Translations under genes and position numbers: made by a program
Part shown: in pieces, positions 15,392 to 24,784 of the stretch
How positions within the stretch are numbered: position 1 is the first letter of the stretch
How the letters are laid out: each line of letters begins with the position of its first letter
NCBI GenBank assembly: GCA_964482235.1
Contig: CAYZWU010000049.1
Coordinates: forward strand, 1-40,651
Reading direction: 5' to 3'
DNA: 40,651 nucleotides
Source of the DNA: CAYZWU01 sp964482235
GTDB taxonomy: Bacteria; Planctomycetota; B15-G4; CAYZWU01
Notes under the pieces: model-generated
The model's input: only the letters and a program-made list of their open reading frames with translations
What the model was told of the DNA's origin: nothing
Database searches by the model: none

Positions 15392-17607
15392 GAAGGGTCG
15401 ATGTCACTGCTGCTGTTCCAGCCGTGGGTACCATCGTTCTGGCATGCTCCCTCGATCTTCTGGATGACGGAACAGCCCTTTCAAAAACCGCTCGTCTTGC
15501 GCTCCTTTTCCTCTGGATCGCGGGAGTCCTGAGGGCCGGTCGATTCTTCGCCCACAAGGCGGAATCCGGTGAAAGGGGAAGCGGGACGATCCTCGCGATC
15601 TTTCTTTTTTCCTATCTCTATATCCTTCTTGCGCTGCTGCTGGCCGGGATCTTCGATCAGATCAACACGATCGTGGTGACGATTCCCGCGGCTCTGGGAT
15701 TTCTCTTTCCGAAGCCGTCCCTGCCTGATTTCGGCATGGATGGGGGCGAAGCCGCCGGCGGCAGCGGCGGCGGGCTCTTGCGATTCTTGAAGGAGCATCC
15801 CCTCGCCGCGCTGGTCGTGTTCCTTTCCCTCGGACTCGTTGTGGCCAACACGGTCTTTGCCGTCCTTCTGCCGCCCTTCGCGCACGACGATCTCTCCTAC
15901 CATCTGGTCTTCCCCGCGGAGTGGATGCAGAAGGGGACGATCGAGACGCGGGCGATTCCCTTCGGCAACCACTCCCCGCCCTACTACCCGATGAACACGG
16001 AGCTCTTCTATCTCTGGCTCCTGCTGCCCCTGCGCGAGGCCTTTCACCTCAACGCGGCCCAGGTGGTTTTTCTGGGTGTCTCCGTACTCGCTCTCCGCAG
16101 CATCTTCCGGCGGTGCGGTGCCGGCCGGGCGGCCTCGATCACGGCGGCGAGCCTCTTCTGCGTGAGCCCCGTCGTGGTCCCGGAGCTCGCCAGGGCCTAC
16201 GTGGACCTGGCCTTTGCCGCCTTCTTCCTGATGGCGCTGGACAGCTGCCTCGCCTTCCGGGAGCGTCCCACGACTAGCAGGTGGCTCCAGTTCGTCGCGA
16301 TCTCGGGCCTGTTCGTCGGAACCAAGATCCTCGGTGCGGTGCTGGGCCTGCTCTTCGTTCTGCCCTTTTTCGGAATCGTCCTCTGGTTTGCGAGAAGGGA
16401 AGCCCGGTCGGTCTCTGCCGTCCGGGTGGTGAGGAACCTGCTTTTCGGCGTGATCGTCTTTCTGGCCTGCGGGGGCTGGTGGTATGTGCGCAACTACCTG
16501 CTCACCGGCAATCCCGTCTTTCCGCTGGAAGTGGAGATCTGCGGCGTGACGCTCTTTCCGGGCGCATACAGGAGGACGGCCCTGCCGGAGAGCCTCTACT
16601 CGCAGCTGCTCGATTTCTTCGATCCGGTTCTGCTCTGGCTTTTTCTCGCCGGCGCCGCCGTGACCATCCTGGCAGCCGTCTGGAGCCGGCGGCCGATGTT
16701 CCTTCTTATCGGTATCGTCGCGCCGATCTACCTGGCGCTGCTCTTCGGCCTGGTGGTGCCCTTCAACTATCCGCGCTTCGTCCTGGCCGCCTACGGACTG
16801 GCCTGCGCCGTCTTCCTCTTGCCTCTCGGCGCGTCGCGTCCATGGCGCCTGATGGCCGAGTCGGTGATCGCGGTAGGGCTCATCGGCATTCTCTTTTTCG
16901 AGAAGAGCCGCACGGCCCTGCTCCTGCCCCTGCTCGAGCCGCGTCTTGCCGGCGACACCCTGGTCTGGGGCGCCTTCACCCTGGGCTGCTTTGCCCTGGT
17001 CCTTCTCCTGATCCTCTGTATCGGAAGGTGGAAGCCGCGTTCGGGCATGATGTCCGCACTGCTTGTTGCCGTTCCGTCCGTACTTCTTCTTCTCTTCTTC
17101 AACCTGGCATCGAGAGTTGCCGATCCCGGCGGCGCCTGCTTCGTCGAGGGATTCCGGAATGCCAGGGAGCCGTTCATCCTCGTGCACGAGAAGTACTTTG
17201 GGAAGAAGGTGGCCGTGACAGGCACGAACCAGTCGTTCCTCCTCTATGGGAAGGGTTTTTCCAACAGCGTCGCGTACGTGAGCGTGAACAGCAGGCAAGG
17301 CTGGATGTTCCACGACCACGTCAAGAATTTCGAGGGCGACAGGACGGCGCTGATGGAAGACCGCAACGGCGCCCGCTACTACAGGAATCGCGCCTCCTAC
17401 CCGGACTGGATCGTCAACCTGGATACCTGGGGTGCCGATCTCCTCGTCTGCTCGCGCCTCATGCCCTGGAACCAGGGCAGGGAGAAGGGCTACGTCTACG
17501 ATGCAAGGGGCTTCCCCCTCGAGTCGATCTGGGCCGAGCGCCACGACCGGAAGTTTCGCAAGGTGTTCGAATCGCCGTTCTACAAGATCTTCGAGGTTAT
17601 CGAGTAG
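15388..17607 (+). CDS. Large membrane glycosyltransferase-like protein (GT-C fold)
   Basis: The 739-residue protein has at least twelve hydrophobic segments. After an N-terminal membrane bundle, the first large outer loop carries AHDDLSYHLVFPAEWMQ, with the acidic pair expected at a GT-C active site, followed by HSPPYYPMNTELFYLWLLLPL as in GT39/DUF2029-type enzymes that take sugars from polyprenyl phosphates. GGWWYVRNYLLTGNPVFPLE is also typical of this group. The C-terminal ~180 residues after the last membrane segment form a soluble domain likely outside the cytoplasm. It overlaps the MFS gene by 4 nt and is followed after about 100 nt by a P-loop protein gene. Donor and acceptor are unknown. 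Confidence 0.8.
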   Translation: MRRVDVTAAVPAVGTIVLACSLDLLDDGTALSKTARLALLFLWIAGVLRAGRFFAHKAESGERGSGTILAIFLFSYLYILLALLLAGIFDQINTIVVTIPAALGFLFPKPSLPDFGMDGGEAAGGSGGGLLRFLKEHPLAALVVFLSLGLVVANTVFAVLLPPFAHDDLSYHLVFPAEWMQKGTIETRAIPFGNHSPPYYPMNTELFYLWLLLPLREAFHLNAAQVVFLGVSVLALRSIFRRCGAGRAASITAASLFCVSPVVVPELARAYVDLAFAAFFLMALDSCLAFRERPTTSRWLQFVAISGLFVGTKILGAVLGLLFVLPFFGIVLWFARREARSVSAVRVVRNLLFGVIVFLACGGWWYVRNYLLTGNPVFPLEVEICGVTLFPGAYRRTALPESLYSQLLDFFDPVLLWLFLAGAAVTILAAVWSRRPMFLLIGIVAPIYLALLFGLVVPFNYPRFVLAAYGLACAVFLLPLGASRPWRLMAESVIAVGLIGILFFEKSRTALLLPLLEPRLAGDTLVWGAFTLGCFALVLLLILCIGRWKPRSGMMSALLVAVPSVLLLLFFNLASRVADPGGACFVEGFRNAREPFILVHEKYFGKKVAVTGTNQSFLLYGKGFSNSVAYVSVNSRQGWMFHDHVKNFEGDRTALMEDRNGARYYRNRASYPDWIVNLDTWGADLLVCSRLMPWNQGREKGYVYDARGFPLESIWAERHDRKFRKVFESPFYKIFEVIE

Positions 17608-17709
17608 AGGCCTCATGCCTCGCGGGATCCTCGGCGGGATCGAGGCGCTTCCGGAGCGGCAGTTCCACCGGCATTGAAACTCCCACCCCATAAGATTAAA
17701 GTAGCCTCC

Positions 17710-18261
17710 ATGAAGATTGCCATGATCGGAACACACGGCGTGGGAAAGACGACCCTCTGCTACGAGGTGGCCGCCTTTCTCAAGAAGCAGGATATCAGCG
17801 TCGAGCTTGTCAAGGAGGTGGCCCGTTCCTGCCCCCTTCCCATCAACAAGGATACGAATCTCGATGCCCAATCATGGATCATTCACTCCCAGATTGCCGA
17901 GGAGATCCGGGCCGGCACCATGGCGGAGTACGTGCTCTGCGACAGGAGCGTGATAGACAACTACGCCTATCTCGTCCATGCGGCCGGCGGGCAGCCTCAT
18001 CTCGACGGCCTCGTGAACGGCTGGATGAAGAGCTACGACTTCCTCTGGAAGGTCCCTGCGATCGCCATCCCTTCCTTCGACGGCGTGCGGGACATGGATG
18101 CGCGCTTCCAGCGCGAGATCGACAGGCTCGTCGACGGGCTGATCGAGAAGAACGGCGTCTCCGTCTTTCGGCTCGATCCGGAAACCGAGCGCGATTCGTG
18201 GATACACCAGATCACGAAGATCCTCCTGCCGGGCGGCCGGGCCCAGGAATCGCTCTTTTAG
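17710..18261 (+). CDS. P-loop ATPase/kinase of the AAA_28 / NadR-kinase type
   Basis: From ATG 17710 the product is 183 residues; an in-frame TTG at 17674 only adds a basic tail. The P-loop is GTHGVGKTTL at residues ~7-16. LCDRSVIDNYAYL near residue 78 matches the Walker B/lid-proximal aspartate of NadR-like kinases. The central part (PINKDTNLDAQSWIIHSQ) fits the AAA_28 domain, which is found in ribosylnicotinamide kinase and in stand-alone nucleotide kinases of unknown substrate. No membrane segment or signal is seen. It follows the membrane glycosyltransferase gene on the same strand; whether they share a transcript is unclear. Confidence 0.78.
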   Translation: MKIAMIGTHGVGKTTLCYEVAAFLKKQDISVELVKEVARSCPLPINKDTNLDAQSWIIHSQIAEEIRAGTMAEYVLCDRSVIDNYAYLVHAAGGQPHLDGLVNGWMKSYDFLWKVPAIAIPSFDGVRDMDARFQREIDRLVDGLIEKNGVSVFRLDPETERDSWIHQITKILLPGGRAQESLF

Positions 18262-18290
18262 CCCGGACATTTCTTCCGATTTCGTTACGA

Positions 18291-18409
18291 GGAACCATGA
18301 GGTACCATGTGGCAAGGCGCATTGCGCGATTCGACCGGAGGCCTGTTTTTAACAGGTCGAGGATCGAATCGTGTGATGCAACGCAGTCCACGTGGCACCT
18401 CATGGCTCC
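18291..18409. repeat. 119-nt imperfect palindrome
   Basis: The left arm begins GGAACCATGAGGTACCATGTGG and the right arm ends CCACGTGGCACCTCATGGCTCC; only two mismatches and one wobble occur in these outer ~22 positions. The match continues, less perfectly, through GATTCGACC/GGATCGAATC to an inner CCTGTT/AACAGG stem around TTT near 18350. It fills the gap between the P-loop gene and the M16 protease gene. It could be a structured RNA leader, a MITE-like element or an operator cluster; no open frame crosses it. Confidence 0.75.
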
Positions 18410-18471
18410 GCAGTAGAAAGCGGATGAAATGTCCGGGTTAGGCTGCGCGGAATCAACACCACTGCAAAGGA

Positions 18472-21327
18472 ATGAAGATGATGAAGAAGCGCCTTCTGGT
18501 CCCCCTGGCCTTTTTACCGGTTCTCCTACTTCTCGTTGCCGCTGCGGCGACGGCAGAGGAGAAGCTGCCGAGCGACCCGGCGATCCTCACAGGGAAGCTC
18601 GAGAACGGCGTGACATGGTTCTATCGCCAGCACGACAACCCGCCCGGCAGGATGGCGCTGATGGTCAACGTGGATACGGGCTCGTTCAACGAGACCGAGG
18701 AGGAGCGCGGCCTGGCGCACTTCCTCGAGCACATGGTCTTCAACGGATCGGAGAACTTCGCGCCGGGCGAGCTGATCCCCTACTTCGAGAGCATCGGCCT
18801 CACCTTCGGGGCGGACGCGAACGCCTACACCTCCTTCGACCAGACGGTCTACATGATCTACCTCCCCGACACGGAAACGGCCCAGGTCGACAAGGCGCTC
18901 CTGGTGCTGAGCGATCTCGTGTTCCGCGCCCTCCTTCTCGAGGAGGAGATCGACAAGGAGCGGAACGTGATCATCGAGGAGAAGCGGGCTCGCAAGAACG
19001 CTCAGATGCGGCTGCGGGAGAAGCTCTGGCCCCGGCTGTTCGAGGACTCCCGCCTGGCCGAACGGATCCCCATCGGGACGGAGGAGGTGATCCTCGATGC
19101 GCCGCGTTCACGGTTCGAGAAGTTCTACCGAACCTGGTACCGTCCCGACAGGATGACGGTCCTGATCGTGGGCGACGCCGAGCCGGAACGCGTGCTACCC
19201 CTGGTCGAGAAGCAGTTCGGATCGGCCAAGGCTCTGATGCCGCCCGGCGATGAGCACGGCCCCGAGTTCCGCTTCTTCGACAGGCAGCGCGCCCTGGTGA
19301 TCACCGATCCCGAGGTCACGAGCTGCGACGTGCAGATGGTGACGATCAGGCCGACGCGCGGCCCCGTGACCACGGTGGAGGGGATGAAATCCCTCATCAC
19401 CGAGTCCCTGGCCTGCGCGATCGTGAACCGCCGGCTCGAGGAGCGCATCCAGAAGGGCGAGGCGGCCTTTCACGAGGGGACGACGGGAGTGCACTTCTTC
19501 TTCGGAGGCGCTCTCGTGATCGAGGCTTCGGTGAGGGGCGAACCGGACAGGTGGGTCTCCATGCTCGAGGAGATGGTGATGGAGGTGAGCCGGGCCCGCG
19601 AGCACGGCCTGATGCAGCAGGAGCTCGACCTGGTCAAGGCCGAGTTCATGGCCTCCACCGAACGGATGGTGCGCACCGAGCCGACGCGGAATGCCCGCTC
19701 GTTCCTCATGGAGATGAACAAGGCGGTGAACGAGGGCGAGCCGGTCCTCTCGGCGGAGCAGTCCCTCGCCCTGGTGAAGAGGCTTCTCCCGGAGATCGAG
19801 ATCGACGATGTCTCGGCCGTCTTCTCCACCCAATTCGAGCCCGGCACCTTCACCTACATCGTGACCCTACCGGAGAAGGAAGGCGTCAGCATCCCCGGGA
19901 GCGACGACGTCCTCGCGGCGGCGCGGGCGTCGCTGGCCCGCAAGACCGAGTCGCTGGAGAAGAAGGAGGGAGCCAGGGAGATCCTGACCGAGCGGCCCGA
20001 GCCGGGCAGGGTGCTGGAGAAGGAGAAGGACGAGGATCTCGGTATCACGAGCGCCTGGCTCGAGAACGGCGTGCGCGTCCATCACCGCTTCATGGATTAC
20101 AAGAAGGACACCGTGCTGCTCGGCATCAGCCTCGCGGGCGGGGGCATCGAGGAGACGGTGAAGAACATCGGCATCACCCAGGCGGCGATCCTGGCCTTCA
20201 AGCGGCCCGCCACGAGCAGGCTGACCTCGACGGAGATCGCCGACCTGATGGTGGGGAAGAACATCGGTCTCCAGGCCGATCTGGAAATGGACGCCCTTGC
20301 CGTCACCCTGATGGGATCCCCCGAGGACCTCGAGCCCGGCCTCGAGCTCGTGCACGCTCTCCTCGTGGACGGGAAGATCGAGAAGCCGACCTTCGACATC
20401 TGGAAGTCGAACTACCGGCAGCAGATCGAGGCGATGCAGTCGATCCCCGATTTCCATGCCGCCTCGGCCATGCAGAGCCTGGTGAGCGGCCATGATCCGC
20501 GCCTTGTTCCCCTGACGGTCGAGCAGCTCGACAGCCTGGCCCTGCCGCCCGCGCAGAAGTGGCTCGACCGCCTTTTCAGGGAGGCGCCCATCGAGGTGGC
20601 CGTGGTGGGCGACATCAGCCTCGAGAAGGCGATGCCCCTGGTGGCCCGCTATATCGGCTCCCTCCCAGTGCGGAAGCGCATTGCCACGTACCTCGACCCG
20701 CTCCGCCGCCTCGACCGTGAGCCCGGCCCGCTGGAGGATCGTGTCAGCGTGAATACGATCACGCCGAAGAGCACGGTCCTTTACGGCTTCCTGGCCTGCG
20801 GCCACGGCGATGTGAAGAAGAGGCGACTTCTGAAGCTGGCCCAGCAGACCCTCTCCAGCAGGCTGACCACGCGGATCCGCGAGGAGCTGGCGCTGGCCTA
20901 CACGATCGGCGCCCAGTATCAGATCCTCTGGGCCTTCGACGACACGTCGCTCTTCCTCACCGGCACGCCGTGCGATCCCGGAAAGTCGGACGAGGTCGTC
21001 CGCGAGGTCGCCGCCGTTTACGCGAAGTTCGCCGAGGATGGACCCGCCGCGGAGGAGCTCGAAAAAGCCAAGCTGCAGATGATCAACCAGATCGATCAGA
21101 TGAAGAAGGAGCCGCAGTACTGGTTCAGCATCATGCAGCACCTCGATTTTCACGAGCTCGATCTGGACGACTACAAGAACATCGAGGCAACCTACGAGGC
21201 TTTCACGAAAGAGGAGGTACGAAACGTCTTTCGCGAATACCTCGAGCCGGAGCGGACCATCTCCGTGATTGCGGAGCCTGTTGGAGCAGCGCGGGAGAAG
21301 GTCCCCGCCGGGGGAGTGAAGAAGTAG
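18472..21327 (+). CDS. Secreted M16-family zinc metallopeptidase (insulinase/pitrilysin type)
   Basis: The 951-residue protein has a signal peptide (MKKRLLVPLAFLPVLLLLVAAA region) and two M16 halves. The inverted zinc motif HFLEH is at His83-His87 with Glu86 as base, and the third ligand lies in the ERNVIIEEKR segment near residue 165. The N-terminal peptidase half spans ~35-250, a substrate-binding domain follows (FYRTWYRPDRMTVLIVGD), and the C-terminal half repeats the fold without a zinc site. This full-length architecture is as in PqqL-like periplasmic peptidases. AAAGGA precedes the start; the ATG at 18478 has better spacing than 18472. The sulfatase gene follows after 14 nt, so the two are probably cotranscribed. 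Confidence 0.93.
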   Translation: MKMMKKRLLVPLAFLPVLLLLVAAAATAEEKLPSDPAILTGKLENGVTWFYRQHDNPPGRMALMVNVDTGSFNETEEERGLAHFLEHMVFNGSENFAPGELIPYFESIGLTFGADANAYTSFDQTVYMIYLPDTETAQVDKALLVLSDLVFRALLLEEEIDKERNVIIEEKRARKNAQMRLREKLWPRLFEDSRLAERIPIGTEEVILDAPRSRFEKFYRTWYRPDRMTVLIVGDAEPERVLPLVEKQFGSAKALMPPGDEHGPEFRFFDRQRALVITDPEVTSCDVQMVTIRPTRGPVTTVEGMKSLITESLACAIVNRRLEERIQKGEAAFHEGTTGVHFFFGGALVIEASVRGEPDRWVSMLEEMVMEVSRAREHGLMQQELDLVKAEFMASTERMVRTEPTRNARSFLMEMNKAVNEGEPVLSAEQSLALVKRLLPEIEIDDVSAVFSTQFEPGTFTYIVTLPEKEGVSIPGSDDVLAAARASLARKTESLEKKEGAREILTERPEPGRVLEKEKDEDLGITSAWLENGVRVHHRFMDYKKDTVLLGISLAGGGIEETVKNIGITQAAILAFKRPATSRLTSTEIADLMVGKNIGLQADLEMDALAVTLMGSPEDLEPGLELVHALLVDGKIEKPTFDIWKSNYRQQIEAMQSIPDFHAASAMQSLVSGHDPRLVPLTVEQLDSLALPPAQKWLDRLFREAPIEVAVVGDISLEKAMPLVARYIGSLPVRKRIATYLDPLRRLDREPGPLEDRVSVNTITPKSTVLYGFLACGHGDVKKRRLLKLAQQTLSSRLTTRIREELALAYTIGAQYQILWAFDDTSLFLTGTPCDPGKSDEVVREVAAVYAKFAEDGPAAEELEKAKLQMINQIDQMKKEPQYWFSIMQHLDFHELDLDDYKNIEATYEAFTKEEVRNVFREYLEPERTISVIAEPVGAAREKVPAGGVKK

Positions 21328-21341
21328 GACGGGAGGCGTCG

Positions 21342-22937
21342 ATGGGCGGATCGAACAGGGCGAAGATTTCGCGCCGGCGGTTCATGGGAAACGGCATCGC
21401 GGGGGGGATCGGGCTCACCGGCGGGGCGCTGCTCGGCTGGCCGTATCTTCTGACGGGATGCAGCTCCGAGGGGCGTCGGCCCAATGTGATCTTCATCATC
21501 ACGGACGATCAGCCGGCAAGCACGATCGGCTGTTTCGGCGGAAAGGTCCACACCCCGCACATCGACAGCCTGGCCCGGGGCGGCGTTCGGTTCACCCGCG
21601 CCTATGCGTCCACGCCGGTCTGCACCCCGTCGCGCTATACCTGCCTCACCGGCCGGTTCGCCAGCCGCTGCCGGGACGAGCGTTTTCTTCGCGACAATCC
21701 GCCGGGCTCCCAGTCGGACGTGCGGTGGAACACCGATCTCGAAACCGACGGCTTCAACGTGGCGCGCGTGCTCCAGAAGGCGGGCTATCGCACCGGCTTC
21801 GTGGGGAAATGGCACAACAGCCCCGTCTCCAGGCGGGACAACATCGAGTCTCTCGGCCTGATCCGTCCGTCCGTGGACGCCGACCCTGGCGACAGCGAGA
21901 CGGCCGCGATCCTCGAGCGAAACCAGAAGCGGATGGCCGAGATCCTGAAGGAGTTCGGATTCGACCACGCCGCGAGCCTCTACTTCGGCAACATGGATCA
22001 GATCCTTCCCCGGAAGCTCCGCGCCCACAACATGGAGTGGGTCGTTCAGGGAGCCGTCGATTTTCTGGAAAAGAGCGGGGAGCAGCCGTTCTTCCTCATG
22101 ATGTCGACAACGCTGCACCACCTGCCCGATCCAGCCGAATCGCTGAGCGCGGATCCGCGGATCACGGGGGCGGGATACAGGTCAACGGCAAGGGGCCTGA
22201 TGCCTCAGCGCCAGGCCATGGCCGGGCGGCTTCGCAAGGCGGGCGTTCCTCAGGAGACGGCAGCCTCCACCTGGCTCGACGACGGGGTGGGAGCCGTTCT
22301 CGGGAAGCTCGACCAGCTCGGCCTTGCCGACGACACGGCGGTCTTCTTCTTCAGCGACCACAACAGCGCGGCAAAGGCCACGCTCTACGAGGGCGGCGTG
22401 CGCACTCCCTTCCTCTTGCAGTGGAAGCGCGGCATCGAGGGAGGGCGAAGGAGCGACAGCCTGGTGGAGAACATCGACTTCGTCCCAACGATCCTCGACA
22501 TCTGCGGCGTGACGCCGCCCAGGGGGATGAAGATCGACGGCAGGACCCTCCTTCCCATGCTTGCCGGAAAGGAGAGAGCCGCCCACGACGACCTCTACCT
22601 CGAGATCGGCTGGACCCGCGCCGTTGTCACGTCGCGCTACAAGTACCTGGCCGTCCGCGTTCCAAAGGACTACACCGTCGTGATCCCGCGCGATCGCCCG
22701 GAGATGAAGAAGCCGTGGCACGTGGGGATCTGCGTGCCCTTCCAGGTCCAGGCGAGCCGACTCTATCCCGGCTACTGGGACAGGGACCAGCTCTATGACC
22801 TGGAGAAGGATCCGGGCGAGCAGACGAACCTGGCCGGCGATCCCGCCCACGCCGAGGTGCTCGCCGAGATGAAGTCCCGCCTGCAGCGGCACCTGGCCGC
22901 ATTCCCGCACAAGTTTGCGGAGCTGACCGGGGGATAG
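21342..22937 (+). CDS. Tat-exported type I sulfatase (possible lipoprotein)
   Basis: ATG 21342 is chosen because GGGAGG lies six bases upstream and the frame then opens with a twin-arginine signal (SRRRFMGNG). Behind the hydrophobic stretch stands LLTGC, a lipobox with Cys40, so it may be a Tat-dependent lipoprotein. The 531-residue enzyme has the sulfatase core: metal ligands Asp55-Asp56 in ITDDQ, the maturation motif C94-T-P-S-R98 where cysteine becomes formylglycine, and FFSDHN near residue 337 for further metal ligands, followed by TLYEGGVRTPF. It should hydrolyse a sulfate ester on a sugar or other organic substrate outside the membrane; the substrate is not predictable. No formylglycine-generating enzyme gene is in the window. 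Probably one operon with the M16 peptidase. Confidence 0.93.
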   Translation: MGGSNRAKISRRRFMGNGIAGGIGLTGGALLGWPYLLTGCSSEGRRPNVIFIITDDQPASTIGCFGGKVHTPHIDSLARGGVRFTRAYASTPVCTPSRYTCLTGRFASRCRDERFLRDNPPGSQSDVRWNTDLETDGFNVARVLQKAGYRTGFVGKWHNSPVSRRDNIESLGLIRPSVDADPGDSETAAILERNQKRMAEILKEFGFDHAASLYFGNMDQILPRKLRAHNMEWVVQGAVDFLEKSGEQPFFLMMSTTLHHLPDPAESLSADPRITGAGYRSTARGLMPQRQAMAGRLRKAGVPQETAASTWLDDGVGAVLGKLDQLGLADDTAVFFFSDHNSAAKATLYEGGVRTPFLLQWKRGIEGGRRSDSLVENIDFVPTILDICGVTPPRGMKIDGRTLLPMLAGKERAAHDDLYLEIGWTRAVVTSRYKYLAVRVPKDYTVVIPRDRPEMKKPWHVGICVPFQVQASRLYPGYWDRDQLYDLEKDPGEQTNLAGDPAHAEVLAEMKSRLQRHLAAFPHKFAELTGG

Positions 22938-22943
22938 CGGCGG

Positions 22944-24509
22944 TCACTCGACAACGGCAATCCAGAGGTTGGACAGCTCCGTGCCCACGAGGGCCTGCAT
23001 GGGAATCCGCGTTCCGGGCGGCAGGGACGTCGCGACGGTCCGCTCGATCGTTCTGACCCCGTTGTCCGGCATCGGATCGAAGTGGATCCTGTGCTCCCAG
23101 GGCGGCATCAGCCAGAAGTCGCCGTAGGGGGTGGGAGTCGGATCGAGAAGAACGCCCGATCCGGAGATGAGCACGACGGGATTCGTCTGCGGCCAGCCGA
23201 TGATCACACCCGTAGCCGTGCTTCCCGCCGTGATCGCGCCGTTGATGTAGAAGTGCGTGTGGAACTCGTCGGCGCCCATGTCGGGAAAAACGAAGAGGCC
23301 GGTCCGCGGGTCGCCCTCGAAATCCTCATCGGGCAGGCCGGGGGCGTTGCGGTCGCCCGTTGAACGGCAGGGCGAGTCGAAGGTGAGGTGGAAGTCCTTC
23401 TCCGCTGCGTTCACGAAGAGTGGATCAGCGTCGATCATCCCTTCTCCCCAGTCGAGCGTGCCTCCTGCCTCGACCTGGATCGAAGCCTGCCCTCCCTTCA
23501 CGTCTGAGTGGTTGATCGTCACCGAGGATTTACTGTCGATGGAGATTTCCGGTCCTCCGGGGGCCGTGTTGTCCCAGAGGATCGTGTTGACGATGACCGT
23601 CGAGGAGGATCGATCCACGATGGCGACTCCGCCGCCGAGATAAAATGACTCGTTGCCGACGATGGTGTTGTTCACCAGTACCGGCAGCGAATCGTTGCAG
23701 CAGATCCCGCCGCCCTGCTGGTAGCCCGTGTTGGCGGCGATCATGTTGTTCCGAAGAGAGGCGCCTGATTCGTAGAGGTAGATTCCGCCGCCGTCCCCGT
23801 TGGTCGTGTTGTCTGCAATGATGTTGCCCCTGATCTCGGGAGAGCAAGACGTGTCGCAGTAGATTCCGCCGCCGCCTCCGAAGGCCCAGCCGTCGGTGGC
23901 CATGTTGCGGGAGATGACGTTTTCTTCGATCATGGGTGAAGATCCGTCGTAGCAGCAGATGCCGCCGCCCAGACCGGGTGAAACTCCACCCGAAATCCTG
24001 TTCGCGGAAATGGTGTTGCCCGTGATCGACGGGGATGAGGCGCTGCAGAAGATCCCGCCGCCCCGGCCGCCGTAGTAACCGATAACGACATTCTCCGAGA
24101 TCAGGTTGCCGCGGATCGAGGGAGAGGAGTTCTCGCAAAAGATCCCTCCGCCGTAGTAGTCGTTCGGCGTTGTGCCCACGGTCCCGATCCCGTTGGTCAG
24201 GGTGAAACCTTCCAGCACGGAACCCGGCCCCTCGCCGCTGGAGAAGGTGACCACGCTCCCTGTGCTGTTCCCGTCGATAGTCGTGAAAACCGGCCCGTTC
24301 TCGCTCGTGACCACAACGGCCTTTCCCAGGAAGTCGATGTTCTCCGGATAGGTCCCGTCCCGGACAATGATGATGTCCATGTCCTGAGCGGCGTTGATCG
24401 CGTCCTGGATCAAAGCGTGGTCGTCAGGCACGTAGATCGTCTTGCCGTACGCCAGCGCGGGAAGAAGAAGGAGGCAGAGGAGGCAGATAAAGGCAGTAGT
24501 CTTGATCAT
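22944..24509 (-). CDS. Secreted right-handed beta-helix protein with C-terminal beta module
   Basis: From ATG 24509 (GGAGA ten bases upstream) the product is 521 residues with a clear signal peptide (LLCLLLLPALAYG). KTIYVPDDHALIQDAINAAQD is the usual opening of periplasmic/secreted pectate-lyase-like helices. About seven ~35-residue coils follow, each built on GGGI(F/Y/C)C then a short loop and an N-x-I-x-x-N ladder (GNLISEN, GNTISAN, ENVISRN, GNIIADN, NNMIAAN, NNTIVGN). Near residue 410 is DMGADEF, a junction often seen in Planctomycetota-type proteins. The last ~90 residues form a beta-rich module ending MQALVGTELSNLW. Lyase activity cannot be assumed; no catalytic set is evident. The stop lies six bases from the convergent sulfatase stop. 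Confidence 0.85.
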   Translation of the reverse strand: MIKTTAFICLLCLLLLPALAYGKTIYVPDDHALIQDAINAAQDMDIIIVRDGTYPENIDFLGKAVVVTSENGPVFTTIDGNSTGSVVTFSSGEGPGSVLEGFTLTNGIGTVGTTPNDYYGGGIFCENSSPSIRGNLISENVVIGYYGGRGGGIFCSASSPSITGNTISANRISGGVSPGLGGGICCYDGSSPMIEENVISRNMATDGWAFGGGGGIYCDTSCSPEIRGNIIADNTTNGDGGGIYLYESGASLRNNMIAANTGYQQGGGICCNDSLPVLVNNTIVGNESFYLGGGVAIVDRSSSTVIVNTILWDNTAPGGPEISIDSKSSVTINHSDVKGGQASIQVEAGGTLDWGEGMIDADPLFVNAAEKDFHLTFDSPCRSTGDRNAPGLPDEDFEGDPRTGLFVFPDMGADEFHTHFYINGAITAGSTATGVIIGWPQTNPVVLISGSGVLLDPTPTPYGDFWLMPPWEHRIHFDPMPDNGVRTIERTVATSLPPGTRIPMQALVGTELSNLWIAVVE

Positions 24510-24566
24510 GGGAAGATTCTCCAAGTATTTGGATCGTGACATGCCTTCCCGTTTCGCAATTATCAT

Positions 24567-24784
24567 ACCGGTGGATGCCGGCTTTCACCCGGCGGTACGC
24601 CGCGGATCCAGGGGATGGGCTCTTGATGCAATCCTTTGTGCAGCAAGTCGATACGGGACGATGATTGCCCTGTTCCGATGGGGGGGGCTGATCGCCGGTA
24701 GAAAGCGCCTTTCAGGGCATCCAGGACAGAGCTCTTCCTGTTACGCATCGGTAACAAGCGACGGGACAGGCATTCAACGGTCCG
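24567..24784. other. Intergenic region with small hairpins
   Basis: Between the beta-helix gene and the hemerythrin gene (both minus strand) there are two neat hairpins: TGTTAC/GTAACA at 24739-24756 and GCCGG/CCGGC at 24577-24593. The first lies just downstream of the hemerythrin stop and could help end that transcript. I see no gene here. Confidence 0.45.

Noticed and set aside
15481..17871. A 796-codon open frame opposite the membrane glycosyltransferase-like gene
   Set aside because: It is very rich in Gln, Glu, Arg and Gly with no domain or ribosome binding site, and is the complement of a convincing membrane protein.
24567..24784. Possible c-di-GMP (GEMM-I) riboswitch on the minus strand, from AGGGCAA, CAAAG and CCGGGTGAAAGCCGG
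   Set aside because: The GNRA-capped hairpin between the first two blocks and the closing P1 stem are not found, so the resemblance is probably chance despite the HD-GYP neighbour. A covariance-model search would settle it.
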